NCBI GenBank assembly: GCA_019359235.1
Contig: JAHHHT010000042.1
Location: 1 to 63,091, forward strand
Length of the DNA stretch: 63,091 nucleotides
From: Oscillatoria princeps RMCB-10
GTDB taxonomy: Bacteria > Cyanobacteriota > Cyanobacteriia > Cyanobacteriales > Oscillatoriaceae
Direction: 5' to 3'
Both the position numbers and the translations under genes were made by a program. Below are positions 29,591 through 38,840 of the stretch, piece after piece; positions within the stretch are counted from its first letter, which is position 1, and each line of letters begins with the position of its first letter. A model generated the notes under the pieces. It saw only the letters and a list, made by a program, of their open reading frames with translations, did no database searches and had not been told where the DNA came from.

Positions 29591-29712
29591 GAGCTGATTT
29601 ATAAACTAATTGTTAAGCATCAATGGGGCCAGAAACCGGGTTTCTTCTGTAGGATGGCTCAGTTTGACCGCTGACCCAGTACAAGAAACCCGGTTTCTTG
29701 TGGCTTCACTTT
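29591..29712 (+). repeat. MITE-like element, AAACCGGGTTTC core
   Basis: Begins TTTATAAACTAATTGTTAAG, then AGAAACCGGGTTTCTT and AAGAAACCCGGTTTCTT in inverted relation about 50 bp apart. It is the best-preserved copy of the family also at 5419 and 10739. Confidence 0.75.
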
Positions 29713-29756
29713 TTATTTATAAATGTGAGCGAAAAGCACCCTACTATTTACTGCGC

Positions 29757-29821
29757 AGGGTGCGTTCCGCTAGAGTATTCCGTGAAGGTGGGGTGCTCTC
29801 CTGAAGCGGAACGCACCCTAC
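29757..29821. repeat. GGTGCGTTCCGC inverted repeat, 65 bp
   Basis: AGGGTGCGTTCCGC and GCGGAACGCACCCT flank a 37-bp loop, inside a short direct repeat CACCCTACTATTTACTG. It lies 18 nt after the glcD stop. Confidence 0.8.
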
Positions 29822-29838
29822 TATTTACTGGCGATCTT

Positions 29839-31311
29839 TTAAAAAACCTCCGCACCCTCAATCTTCTTCTCCATCTTAGCGCGTGCGGCTTCCCCGCAGG
29901 TGCGCGGCGTGGGGAATATTTTCCCCGGATTTGCTAACCCCTGGGGATTAAACACTTCCCGCACCCACTGCATAGTTTCTAAATCCGTCTCGGTGAACAT
30001 ATCGGGCATGTAGCACTTCTTGTCCGCGCCAATGCCGTGCTCCCCTGAAAGGCTTCCCCCGACTCTCACGCAAAGCTTGAGAATTTCTCCCCCCAATTCT
30101 TCCACGACATGCAGCGCACCGGGAACTGAATTGTCGAAAAGAATCAGCGGGTGGAGATTGCCGTCACCGGCATGGAACACATTCGCAATCCGGTAGCCGT
30201 ACTTCTGCGAAAGCGCCTCAATCTCTTTCAGCACATAAGACAGCTGGGTGCGGGGAATTACCCCATCTTGCACATAATAATCCGGACTCATGTGTCCCGC
30301 AGCGGCGAAGGCGGCTTTGCGCCCTTTCCACAGTTTCAGGCGGGTTTCTGGGTCGCTCGCCGCCGTGATGTTCCGCGCCCCATTCTTCTTGCAAATCTCG
30401 GCGACGCGCAGCTTGTTTGCGGCAACTTCCACTTCTAAGCCGTCGATTTCTACTAACAGTATAGCAGTCGCGTCGCGGGGATAGCAGCCGGTGGCGACAA
30501 CATCTTCCACGGCGTTGATGCTCAGGTTGTCCATGATTTCCATGCCGCCGGGAATGATGCCGGCGCTGATGATGTCGGAAACGGAGGCACCGGCATCTTC
30601 AATGCTGGTAAAATCTGCCAGCAGCACGCAAATCGATTCCGGGGTCTTCAGAATGCGCAGGGTGATTTCTGTGGCGATGCCCAAGGTGCCTTCGGAACCG
30701 ACAAACAAGCCGGTGAGGTCATACCCTGGCATTTCCGGAATCTCTCCGCCGGCATCCACAACCGAACCGTCCGGCAGCACCAATTTTAACCCTAAAACGT
30801 GGTTGGTGGTGACGCCATATTTCAGGCAGTGTACGCCGCCGGAATTTTCAGCGATGTTGCCGCCAATGGTGCAGACAATTTGGCTGGACGGATCGGGGGC
30901 GAAGTAGAAACCGGCACCGCTGACGGTTTGCGTCACCCAGTTGTTTATCACGCCCGGTTGCACGACAACGCGCTGATTTTCCAGGTCAACTTTGAGGATT
31001 TTCCGCATCAAGGCGGTGACCACCAGCACGCAGTCTTCCACCGGCAAGGCACCCCCCGACAAGCCGGTGCCGGCACCTCTGGCCACCCAGGGGATTTGGT
31101 TGCGGTCGCATATTTTCACGACTTCTGCGACTTCCTCGGTGGTGCGGGGGAGTACGACGACAGCCGGTCGCTGGCGGTAGCTGGGGAGTCCGTCGCACTC
31201 GTAGGTGAGCAACTCTTCTTTGCGCTGGACTACGCCGTTTTTCCCGACGGCGGCTTCAAATTGCTTAATAATTGGTTTCCAGTTGCGCTGCTGTTTTTCT
31301 GTGGCAATCAT
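29839..31311 (-). CDS. glcD: Glycolate dehydrogenase FAD subunit GlcD
   Basis: A 490-residue FAD-linked 2-hydroxyacid dehydrogenase. Landmarks: WVARGAGTGLSGGALP (FAD loop), IGGNIAENSGGVHCLKYG, GYDLTGLFVGSEGTLGIATE, VFHAGDGNLHP (active-site His) and SGEHGIGADKKCYM, with the family's closing NPQGLANPGKIFP. It oxidises glycolate to glyoxylate at the membrane with GlcE and GlcF. Its start lies 8 nt after the stop of the methyltransferase-TPR-OGT gene, so the two are almost certainly co-transcribed. AGAGG lies about 11 nt upstream of the ATG, a weak site that may depend on translation of the upstream gene. Confidence 0.93.
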   Translation of the reverse strand: MIATEKQQRNWKPIIKQFEAAVGKNGVVQRKEELLTYECDGLPSYRQRPAVVVLPRTTEEVAEVVKICDRNQIPWVARGAGTGLSGGALPVEDCVLVVTALMRKILKVDLENQRVVVQPGVINNWVTQTVSGAGFYFAPDPSSQIVCTIGGNIAENSGGVHCLKYGVTTNHVLGLKLVLPDGSVVDAGGEIPEMPGYDLTGLFVGSEGTLGIATEITLRILKTPESICVLLADFTSIEDAGASVSDIISAGIIPGGMEIMDNLSINAVEDVVATGCYPRDATAILLVEIDGLEVEVAANKLRVAEICKKNGARNITAASDPETRLKLWKGRKAAFAAAGHMSPDYYVQDGVIPRTQLSYVLKEIEALSQKYGYRIANVFHAGDGNLHPLILFDNSVPGALHVVEELGGEILKLCVRVGGSLSGEHGIGADKKCYMPDMFTETDLETMQWVREVFNPQGLANPGKIFPTPRTCGEAARAKMEKKIEGAEVF

Positions 31312-31319
31312 AGGTGGCT

Positions 31320-34300
31320 TTACCTCTGGGTTAGACGTTCGCGAACTGCCTGTTGGTAGAAAGCCTCAAGGGCTCCCACACAGGTTTTGTCGTCAAACAG
31401 GTTTGACTGGCGCTGGCTCATGCGTTCTGCAATGTCGCGCCGCCATTCTGAGTTTAACCCCAATTTGACGGCAATTTCAATATAGTCCGCTTCGTTTTCA
31501 GCGATGGTGTCCGTCACGCCCAGCATTTTTAGGAAGCTGTGAGAGTGACGCCCTCGCATAAATTCCCCCGGACACGTTACAATGGGGAGATGGCAAGCAA
31601 TAGCATCTAGCGATGTATTGCCCCCCGACCAGCTGATAGTGTCAAGGTAAATATCGGAAAGTAAATTAAGCATTAGATAGTCAGAGCGCGGTAGGACAGG
31701 TAAGGACACGCAATAATCTTCCATCTTCAAGCCGGCTGCGGCAAAAGCGCGTTGCAGGCGTTGCTGGGGGACACCGCTACGCAGGAACATAAACTGAGCT
31801 TGAGGGACACGGCGGGCAATTTCAGCAAAGATATAGTCATGTTGCGGCAGGTACTTATAGGGAGCTTGGCAAGATAGATAAACCACCGCATCATCCCGTA
31901 GCTGAAAATCCGAGCGAGTCTTTGTTAATGGCGTCACAGCTGGCTTGGGGTAAGCAACGCCTATATTCGGCAAACGAACTAGAGCCTCCGAGTAATGTTC
32001 TTTAGCCTTTTCCGGCTCCATTAAATCGCTGGATAAAAAATAATCAATGGTAGGCAAACCCGACGTTACTGGATGCCCCCATCCCACGCATTGAACAGGG
32101 GCGAGACGCAACCCTGCCAGTCGGATGGTCGCAGCGTCCATACCCAGCTCTGGAAAGACCAGTATATGTAATTTATCACTTAATATTTTTTCGCACACGG
32201 CTTCCAGATTGTGTGGGATATGGTGAAATACGTCACTGCAATCCCGGAACTGTTGCGTGATATAGTCCGGCTGATTGTCTGTGTAGTAACAGGATATCTC
32301 AAATTTTTGCCGGTCGCAGTGACGCAGCCAGCCGAGTGACAGAAATGTCCCGCTCCAACTGTGCAAAAAAGCCGAAACATAACCCACACGGATCTTTCCG
32401 CTCTCTGCAAGAGGAGGCATCGATAGCGGCTCAACCCATTGCGGGTAGTTGGCGGTCATAATTTGACGCACTAAATTGCCATACTGGCGCTGCAAGCCCA
32501 CATCATTGTGGCCCTGATACGCCAAGTAGAAGTTTGTCACACTCCCGATTCCCGCCAGGGCATCTCTTCTCTCTTCTGGCGTTTCCAGAGATGTCTGCTG
32601 AATTAACTCTTGCAAACCTCGCTCAAACCGCTGCCGGTAAAATTGTATCTCCTCTGGCGTGTCGTAGACCACCGGCACTATTAAGTGCTTGAGCATTTTG
32701 AACACATAATCAGGCAAGATATGGGAGGCTGTCTCCGCACTTGCGATGGCGGCTTGAGTCCGCCCGCTCAGGTGCAAAGTTTTGATTAAGGAAAAATGCA
32801 GGTTGCCGGCTGTGGGGTGAAGGCGAACACCTTCTCGAAGGGCGCTGAGGGCTGACTCTGGCTGGTTCAGGTTTTGCAAACACTCGCTGAGCGCGAAATA
32901 CAGTTGAGCATCTCCTGTTTGCAGCTCTAGGAATTTTTGATATCTCTCAGCCGCTTCTGCATATTTGCCTTGCCGGTAAAAGCGGTTGCCACTTTCTAGC
33001 AGGAATGGGGCGGGATTTTTTTGAATGTTTACCGCAATTTCCAGATTGTACAGTATATCCGGATTTTCCGGGCTGAGTTGCAGGGCTGTTTGATAGGCTT
33101 CAATCGCTTCCTGGATCTGATTTCGCTCCACCAGCAGATTGCCCAGGTTGAGATAGCTGCCAAAGTGGTTGGGGTTGGCTGCAATCGCTTGCCGGTAGGC
33201 GGCTTCCGCCCGTTCTATTTCGCCCGTCCGAGATAAAATATTACCTAAATTGTTGTAAGCATCAATCAGTTTGGGGTCGCTCGCCAGAGCTTTTTTGTAA
33301 GCGTCTATCGCCTGCTGAGTTTGATTTATTTTCTCATAAACTACCCCCAGTGTATAGTGGGATACAGATTTTGATTCGTCAATTTTTAGGGAATTCAACA
33401 GCGCTTCTAGCGACTCTTGATAGCGGCCAACTTGGGAATAAAGTCTTCCCAAGTTTAACCAGGCTTCAGCATCTTTGCTTCTTTGCTTTAGAAACTCTCT
33501 GTACTTTGACTCCGCTGCTGTAAATTGCTGCTGGCGGTGCAGTGACAAGGCTTCTTGATAAAGAGTATACCATTCCCCCTCCGTTACAGCCAGCTCCGGC
33601 AAATTGTAGATAGCCCGAACCAGAGGTTGTTGGCGTATCAGGCGAAAAGTAGACGCCGGATAATTAGAGCTTCTCTCCCAATCCCAGCTGAGAACCTGAA
33701 TGCCATTCCAAAAGGTTGGATGGCTGTTTTCGGGTGTCGGCAAATCCAGCAAGAGCTCGCACTCAGGGTGGGCGGCCATAAAGTCCCAATTGGCTTGCAC
33801 TGCAGAAGCCCAGTTGGTATCATCCACAATAATCAGTGCTTTTTCAGCCAAAAAAGGTTTGATTAGGAGCAATCCTAACAATTGCGACCTGTAGTCATGA
33901 GGGCCATCATAAAAATAAACGCCGATTTTTTCTTCTGTCTCTAACTGTCGCAGTTCCAATAAAAATTCCTCTAAATCTTGCTGGCAAAATTCCACCCTAT
34001 CTTCCAGGAAAAATTTGGATAAATTTTCCCTTAATTTTTCGATATTTTTAGCGCCGGTATCGAATTGGGAGAAATTGTCCACTGCATACGCCATCCGCTC
34101 TGGATGACCGAGCAGTGCGGCAATTAAGGTTGACCCCTGATAGGTGCCAATCTCGCAGTAGATTTCACCGGCATCCATGCACTCAACGGCAAAATTGAGC
34201 AGCTGCATCACGTTTGCCGTTGTCATCCCCTGAACTTGCTCAAGTACCTGCCCGAAACGTGCTGATTTCGGTCGCACAGAATCCTTACCCCAGTTCTCAT

Positions 34301-34340
34301 ACAGGCTGGGGAGCTGCTCAATAAACCTTTGAAAGTCCAT
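31320..34340 (-). CDS. Methyltransferase-TPR-SPINDLY/OGT-like glycosyltransferase fusion
   Basis: A 1006-residue protein in three parts. Residues ~40-235: class I SAM-dependent methyltransferase of the MT-24 type (IYCEIGTYQGSTLIAAL is the SAM-binding strand, VYFYDGPHDY and ALIIVDDTNW later strands). Residues ~270-530: about seven TPR units (AWLNLGRLYSQVGRYQESLE, AYNNLGNILSRTGEIERAE). Residues ~570-1000: GT41/SPINDLY-like O-linked GlcNAc transferase catalytic region (IRVGYVSAFLHSWSG, CVGWGHPVTSGLPTIDYFLS, YLSCQAPYKYLPQHD, DTISWSGGNTSLDAIACHLP). GT41 enzymes add sugars to Ser/Thr of proteins. Start at 34340 follows GGAGG by 6 nt, a strong site. It is the first gene of a unit with glcD. Confidence 0.88.
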   Translation of the reverse strand: MDFQRFIEQLPSLYENWGKDSVRPKSARFGQVLEQVQGMTTANVMQLLNFAVECMDAGEIYCEIGTYQGSTLIAALLGHPERMAYAVDNFSQFDTGAKNIEKLRENLSKFFLEDRVEFCQQDLEEFLLELRQLETEEKIGVYFYDGPHDYRSQLLGLLLIKPFLAEKALIIVDDTNWASAVQANWDFMAAHPECELLLDLPTPENSHPTFWNGIQVLSWDWERSSNYPASTFRLIRQQPLVRAIYNLPELAVTEGEWYTLYQEALSLHRQQQFTAAESKYREFLKQRSKDAEAWLNLGRLYSQVGRYQESLEALLNSLKIDESKSVSHYTLGVVYEKINQTQQAIDAYKKALASDPKLIDAYNNLGNILSRTGEIERAEAAYRQAIAANPNHFGSYLNLGNLLVERNQIQEAIEAYQTALQLSPENPDILYNLEIAVNIQKNPAPFLLESGNRFYRQGKYAEAAERYQKFLELQTGDAQLYFALSECLQNLNQPESALSALREGVRLHPTAGNLHFSLIKTLHLSGRTQAAIASAETASHILPDYVFKMLKHLIVPVVYDTPEEIQFYRQRFERGLQELIQQTSLETPEERRDALAGIGSVTNFYLAYQGHNDVGLQRQYGNLVRQIMTANYPQWVEPLSMPPLAESGKIRVGYVSAFLHSWSGTFLSLGWLRHCDRQKFEISCYYTDNQPDYITQQFRDCSDVFHHIPHNLEAVCEKILSDKLHILVFPELGMDAATIRLAGLRLAPVQCVGWGHPVTSGLPTIDYFLSSDLMEPEKAKEHYSEALVRLPNIGVAYPKPAVTPLTKTRSDFQLRDDAVVYLSCQAPYKYLPQHDYIFAEIARRVPQAQFMFLRSGVPQQRLQRAFAAAGLKMEDYCVSLPVLPRSDYLMLNLLSDIYLDTISWSGGNTSLDAIACHLPIVTCPGEFMRGRHSHSFLKMLGVTDTIAENEADYIEIAVKLGLNSEWRRDIAERMSQRQSNLFDDKTCVGALEAFYQQAVRERLTQR

Positions 34341-34597
34341 TTTGGCCTCCTCTGATTTTCAACACCTCACTCCTCCTTTCTCAGATGCGCTGCCTTCTCC
34401 TCCCCACCGGCGGCGGCAAGAAGATTTGCGGCATTATTCGTCTTTGATTCTAACCTGCCGAGAGACTTATTGCCAGACAATCCGTCAATCGGGGGCGTGA
34501 AATTCGTGGCGAACCGAGCCAAAGGAACACGCGACCGGCTTTCTTGGAGACTGTTATCTTTAAAGTATAAACCAACGCCCAATCCATCACTCCGACT

Positions 34598-35107
34598 GTG
34601 ACCGACAAGCAAGCAAACCGGCCCATTCTCCCCATCCCGCGCTCAACGGCTGCGGCAGTGCTTGAAATTGTAGCAGTTGCCGGCACTGTGGTGAGCGTCG
34701 CGCTCCCAGTCCAATCCTGGAAAGCGCTTCCGCCGGTGATTCCGGTTCATTTTGGCCTGTCGGGAATGCCGGATGGCTGGGGTGCCAAGGCGATACTCTG
34801 GCTGTTCCCCGCCTTGAGCGCTGCTATCTATGTGGGGCTGACGGTACTGAGCCGGTTCCCCCACACGTTTAATTATCCGGTGCCAATCACCGAGGAGAAT
34901 GCGGCGCGACAGTACCTGATCGCTTGCGAGTTTCTCAGCTGGCTGAAGGCGGAACTGATCTGCCTGTTTGGGTGGGTGGCCTGGGGGACGGTCCAGGTGG
35001 CTTTGGGGAAGGCGGAGGGACTGGGTGTGGGGTTTGTGCCGGCGGTGGTGCTGGCTATCTTTGGCACGACCGGCTTCTATTTCTGGCAAGCGTATCGGGC
35101 CCGTTAG
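34598..35107 (+). CDS. DUF1648 membrane protein
   Basis: A 169-residue integral membrane protein with four predicted helices. The DUF1648 signature is PPVIPVHFGLSGMPDGWG (residues 46-63) after helix 1. The family includes SdpI-like immunity proteins, but those carry further domains; the role here is unknown. The start is a GTG at 34598 without a clear ribosome-binding site. It is divergent from the OGT fusion and lies upstream of ccmK, though a 161-bp gap separates them. Confidence 0.7.
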   Translation: MTDKQANRPILPIPRSTAAAVLEIVAVAGTVVSVALPVQSWKALPPVIPVHFGLSGMPDGWGAKAILWLFPALSAAIYVGLTVLSRFPHTFNYPVPITEENAARQYLIACEFLSWLKAELICLFGWVAWGTVQVALGKAEGLGVGFVPAVVLAIFGTTGFYFWQAYRAR

Positions 35108-35268
35108 TGGCCCACCCAGCAGGGAATACTATAAGCGCAGCTTATAGGGCGGCTTGCTGGCGCTGTAGGGGCAGGCCCCCGTGCCTGCCCCTGTGCCCAG
35201 TGCATTTCCGCATCCCGTGAATCGTACAATTAGACTGACAGATCCCGTTTATTCAGGAGAAAAGCGCT

Positions 35269-35583
35269 ATGCCATTTGCAGTCGGCATGGTTGAAGTAAA
35301 AGGTCTTCCGCCTGCGCTGGCGGTGGCTGACGCGATGGTCAAAGCCGCCCGCGTGACGCTGGTTGGCATGGAAAAGGTTAGCAGCGCTCGCTACACAGTG
35401 ATTGTCCGGGGGGATGTCTCTGCGGTGCAAGTCTCGGTGGCGGCTGGGGTTGACTCAGTAAAAACAGTCAACACCAAGGAGCAGCTGTTGCTCTCCTACC
35501 ATCTCATTCCTAGCCCCCATGAGAATGTCGAGTGCGTTCTGCCCATCCACTACAGCGAATCAGTGGCACAGTTCCGCGTGTGA
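35269..35583 (+). CDS. ccmK: Orphan CcmK-type carboxysome shell protein
   Basis: A 104-residue single BMC-domain protein. It follows CcmK1/K2 along its length ([55 protein letters not shown]), so it should form hexamers in the carboxysome facet. The pore loop reads KVSSA where CcmK1/K2 have KIGS-G, and an extra LL lies in the segment before [12 protein letters not shown], both suggesting a paralogue that tunes shell permeability like CcmK3-K6. AGGAG lies 9 nt upstream of the ATG. No ccmLMN or Rubisco genes are near, as is usual for satellite ccmK loci. The number of the paralogue cannot be assigned by eye. Confidence 0.87.
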   Translation: MPFAVGMVEVKGLPPALAVADAMVKAARVTLVGMEKVSSARYTVIVRGDVSAVQVSVAAGVDSVKTVNTKEQLLLSYHLIPSPHENVECVLPIHYSESVAQFRV

Positions 35584-35710
35584 GGGGGGCTAGCTGATTT
35601 CAGTGGCACCTCTCTAGCACAGAAGTGCCACTTTACGGGGACGCCTGAAAAGTAGGGTCAGTCAAAAAAACTGGCGCTGACGCCGGACGCCGGTCGGCGA
35701 GATGGTATTT

Positions 35711-35807
35711 TATAGCGTTTCTCATCCTTTGTGAGGTACTGAGAAACCCGGTTTCTTTAAGAAACCGGGTTTCTGAGGCGTAGTTCATCCAACTGAGAAC
35801 TGCTATA
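35711..35807. repeat. 97-bp MITE-like element (TATAGCG...CTATA), copy 1
   Basis: Ends are TATAGCGTTTCTCA and TGAGAACTGCTATA in inverted relation; the centre is AGAAACCCGGTTTCTTTAAG with its complement. A near copy is at 43989-44081. The rest of 35584-35893 holds GGTGCGTTATTAACGCACCCC (35861) and no gene. Confidence 0.85.
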
Positions 35808-35893
35808 TCTGGTTGTATGTTAATTCTAAAAACAGCACCCGCACTTTCCTTCAATTAAGTGGGGTGCGTTATTAACGCACCCCACAGAAGAAC

Positions 35894-37801
35894 TCACACC
35901 GGCTGCTTGACTCGCTCCACCTCCTGCACTTTCTCAGGGAGTGCTGGCAAGGCGCAGTAACCCCGCATGACATCTCGCGTCACAGCCAGCTGAGAGGCCA
36001 GGGAAATTCCCAGCTCGTCCAGCAACCCCAAAGCTTCATAAGGATTGTCTCGATCTACCACCGGCAGCTGGTGCAAACCCCGCGCTGCCATGCGGTCTAG
36101 CGCCTCAGCAACCGGCTCGTCATGGTATGCAAACAAGATGTCAGTGGTGCAGAGGTCAGCAATATTCTGGTGGGCTAAATAGATATCCAGAGAATCCGCT
36201 TTAACTCGTGCGAGAACGCGATTAACGTCTCGCAACGTAATAATTCCAATCATTCTTTTAGCATCATTAATCACCAAACCGCTGTGTAAGTTGTTATTCG
36301 TTAAAGCCAGACCGGCCTCAATCACAGAAATGGTTCCAGGCAGCAGCAAAGCTGGCTGCATCAATTCCGAAACCGGAATTTTCTGCAAGATTTCACGATT
36401 GTAATCTTGCTCGATATTCAGCCCCATCTGCTGGTATTTCGAGCTGTCAGTCGGGGTGGGCTTCAAGCGCTCCACCAGCCAGACGCTCAGCCCCACTGCC
36501 GCCATTAATGGCAGGACAATCCGGTAGTCTCGCGTCAGCTCAAACAGCAATAATATAGATGTCAGGGGAGCGCGGGCGCTCGCCGCCAGCACGGCGGCCA
36601 TGCCCACCATCGCGTAAGCCGGCGGTGCCGCAATATGCTGGCTGATTCCAGGCAGAACAGCCGGCAGGATTTTTCCGTAGGCTGACCCCAAAGACGCCCC
36701 CAGATACATGGACGGGGCAAAAGTGCCACCGACTAATCCGCTGCCGAGGCTAATCGCTGTCATCACCAGCTTTAGCCCCAGGAGGGTGAGCAGCAGCTGC
36801 TGGGAAAACTCCACATCTTGCAGTATGGCTTCAATGGTTTCGTAGCCAATGCCCATGATTTGCGGCCACTTGAGGGCCACGACGCCGACGCAGGCTCCGC
36901 CAATTACGGGATGGATGAACTTCGGAAGGTGGCGGAACCACCTCAAGCCGGGCAGGTCCCCTTCAAAGCAGCGCCGAGCGAACTTAATCGACTGGGTTTG
37001 GGCGAGGGAGACGATGCTGGCTAATAAGCCCAAGCCCACATACAGGGGCAGTTCCAGCGGTGAGCGGACAGCGTAGTCCGGCAGGGTGAAAGCCGGCTGC
37101 GAACCCAACCCAATCTGAGCGATTAAAGCCGACACCACCGCCGCCAGCAGCACGACGCTCACGGCTGAGGTGGCAAAGCTTGTCCCCAGCACGACTTCTA
37201 GGGCAAAGAAAACTCCGGCAATCGGGGCGTTGAACCCAGCTGCCAAGCCGGCTGCGGCACCGGCACCCAGGAGCAAGCGCTGTCGCTCTTGGGAAACTTG
37301 GATCGCCTGCCCCACGAGCATGCCAAAGTTGGCACCAATTTCTACGCTCGGCCCCTCTGGCCCTAAGGACGCGCCGGTTCCCAGGGAAACGGAAGCCGCC
37401 ACCATTTTGGTGACCGGTCTGAGGGCGAAGGGCACGGTGCGCGATGCTTGCTCGACAGCTGCAATCATTGAGGAAATGCCGGGGCCAAAGTCTGGCGAGC
37501 GCCAGCGCATCAGGGCGATGATGATTCCGCCGAGGGTGGGAGCTAAGGCCAGTGTCCAAGCGCCCCAAGGGGAAATCACTCCCATCAAATCCTGCATCGT
37601 CAGGCTGTGGATGAGATGGATCAGGTAGTGAAAGGTGACGACTCCCATGCCGGTGCTGCCGCCAATCAGCACTGCCAAAATCATGACAATGGTTTCCGGC
37701 GTCGGCTGCAGGCGGTTGAGGATGCGAGTCAGGGGCGGTGAGGGGGAAGCGAAGGGTGGCTGTTCAGGCAGCAGCCCATTGGGAGAGGGGAGGGCGCTCA
37801 T
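35894..37801 (-). CDS. ClC-type chloride channel/transporter with CBS pair
   Basis: A 635-residue integral membrane protein. ClC landmarks: SPDFGPGISSM (GSGIP-like), GPEGPSVEIG with gating glutamate E149, and GLVGGTFAPSMYLGASLG (GxFxP). The C-terminal ~170 residues hold two CBS domains (VSELMQPALLLPGTISVIEAG and CTTDILFAYHDEPVAEALDRM), which usually bind adenine nucleotides and gate the pore. At the inner proton-glutamate position the sequence is ALEVVL, with V203 where H+-coupled exchangers such as ClC-ec1 have Glu. Channels carry Val there, so uncoupled transport is a reasonable inference. Single gene; start ATG at 37801. Confidence 0.9.
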   Translation of the reverse strand: MSALPSPNGLLPEQPPFASPSPPLTRILNRLQPTPETIVMILAVLIGGSTGMGVVTFHYLIHLIHSLTMQDLMGVISPWGAWTLALAPTLGGIIIALMRWRSPDFGPGISSMIAAVEQASRTVPFALRPVTKMVAASVSLGTGASLGPEGPSVEIGANFGMLVGQAIQVSQERQRLLLGAGAAAGLAAGFNAPIAGVFFALEVVLGTSFATSAVSVVLLAAVVSALIAQIGLGSQPAFTLPDYAVRSPLELPLYVGLGLLASIVSLAQTQSIKFARRCFEGDLPGLRWFRHLPKFIHPVIGGACVGVVALKWPQIMGIGYETIEAILQDVEFSQQLLLTLLGLKLVMTAISLGSGLVGGTFAPSMYLGASLGSAYGKILPAVLPGISQHIAAPPAYAMVGMAAVLAASARAPLTSILLLFELTRDYRIVLPLMAAVGLSVWLVERLKPTPTDSSKYQQMGLNIEQDYNREILQKIPVSELMQPALLLPGTISVIEAGLALTNNNLHSGLVINDAKRMIGIITLRDVNRVLARVKADSLDIYLAHQNIADLCTTDILFAYHDEPVAEALDRMAARGLHQLPVVDRDNPYEALGLLDELGISLASQLAVTRDVMRGYCALPALPEKVQEVERVKQPV

Positions 37802-38139
37802 TAACGGAAAGTATATAAATATGAGAGAAAGTTTAAGTTTTGTGTCTCTGCCTTTTTTATTCTGATTGATCCCTCGGAGCAGCGCAAGTGAGCCGGCTCG
37901 TGCGCAGGAGCGCCGCTGGGGAGCTGGGCGGAAAGGGAGATATCTCCGGTTGATTAGTTCGTGGGTTTAAGCCTGGTAACGTCGTAAAATAGGCGCTGTA
38001 TCTTTAATAAACTTTGCGACAAGCTCACAATAGAGTAAGTGTTGAATCGGATTTTATCTTCCAAAATCAACACTGACCGAGTGCCGGCAGGGCGAATCGC
38101 GGTGGCGGTGGAGCCGGCGGCACACCGGCAGGCCTCGGG

Positions 38140-38655
38140 CCAATTGTTGCGGCGGCGCACCCGCCGCCACCGTCACACCACCTGCCGGTGAGCCGCGCAC
38201 AGCCCGAGCGCCGGTGGCGCGGGCTGGTTTTCCGCGTTGCGCCGGCTCGCTCTTAAACTGAGCCCGCGCCATAGCAACACACTTGTTTTACCCCCCAAAC
38301 GGCAAATACTCACAAGGCGAGAATTGCCCGCGCAAAAACTGCTCCGGCTCAAGCCCCTTGCCTGCTCGAAATAGAGATCCTTTGCGCCGGTGCAATAAAC
38401 ACACGGAACCAGCACCGTTTCAGGAGCGAACTGGGAGCCCGCAATCCCCACAGGCCATCTGGTGACACGAGGAAAGGCAATCAGAGCCACGGGGGCAAAC
38501 CGAGCGCGAAACCTGACAGACAGCCGTGAGATAGGGCAGTGGGAAAATGGCCATTGCAGCAGCTTGTCGCGCACCGGCGTCAGCTGGTAAATCCAGTATA
38601 ACTCCCCAGATGCCGTCTGTTAAGTGCAATGCCTGCGGTGGTGCCGGCAAGACGC
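38140..38655 (-). pseudogene. Decayed CYP110-like cytochrome P450 fragment
   Basis: Read on the minus strand in three shifting frames, the region follows the C-terminal half of the intact P450 at 20750: LAGTTAGIAL (I-helix AGxETT region, 38625-38655), YWIYQLTPVRDKLLQ (38555-38600), LPYLTAVCQVSRSVCP (ExxR region, Glu and Arg lost or shifted), VALIAFPRVTRWPVGIAGS with FAPETVLVPCVYCTGAKDLY, then FLRGQFSPCEYLPFGG followed by an in-frame stop at the haem loop and NKCVAMARAQF. The N-terminal half is missing. At least three frameshifts and a stop make it non-functional. The rest of 37802-38840 has no recognised gene. Confidence 0.82.
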
Positions 38656-38840
38656 CCGCCTGCCATCACCCCATTCCCCACCCCCTGCCCCCTCCCAGGA
38701 AAATTTCTGATCGAGAGCGATAGCTCCCTCTCATCGGAAGCAAAAGCAAGATTAATTACCTTTTTTAATTCTGAAGTCCCAAAAACCATAAAATGTTTGT
38801 TAAATCGCTCCCAGCATTAGTGTCATTTAGGGAATTCAGC

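Noticed and set aside
36984-37568. 194-codon frame within the ClC gene
   Set aside because: Shadow of the ClC coding sequence in another frame of the same strand.
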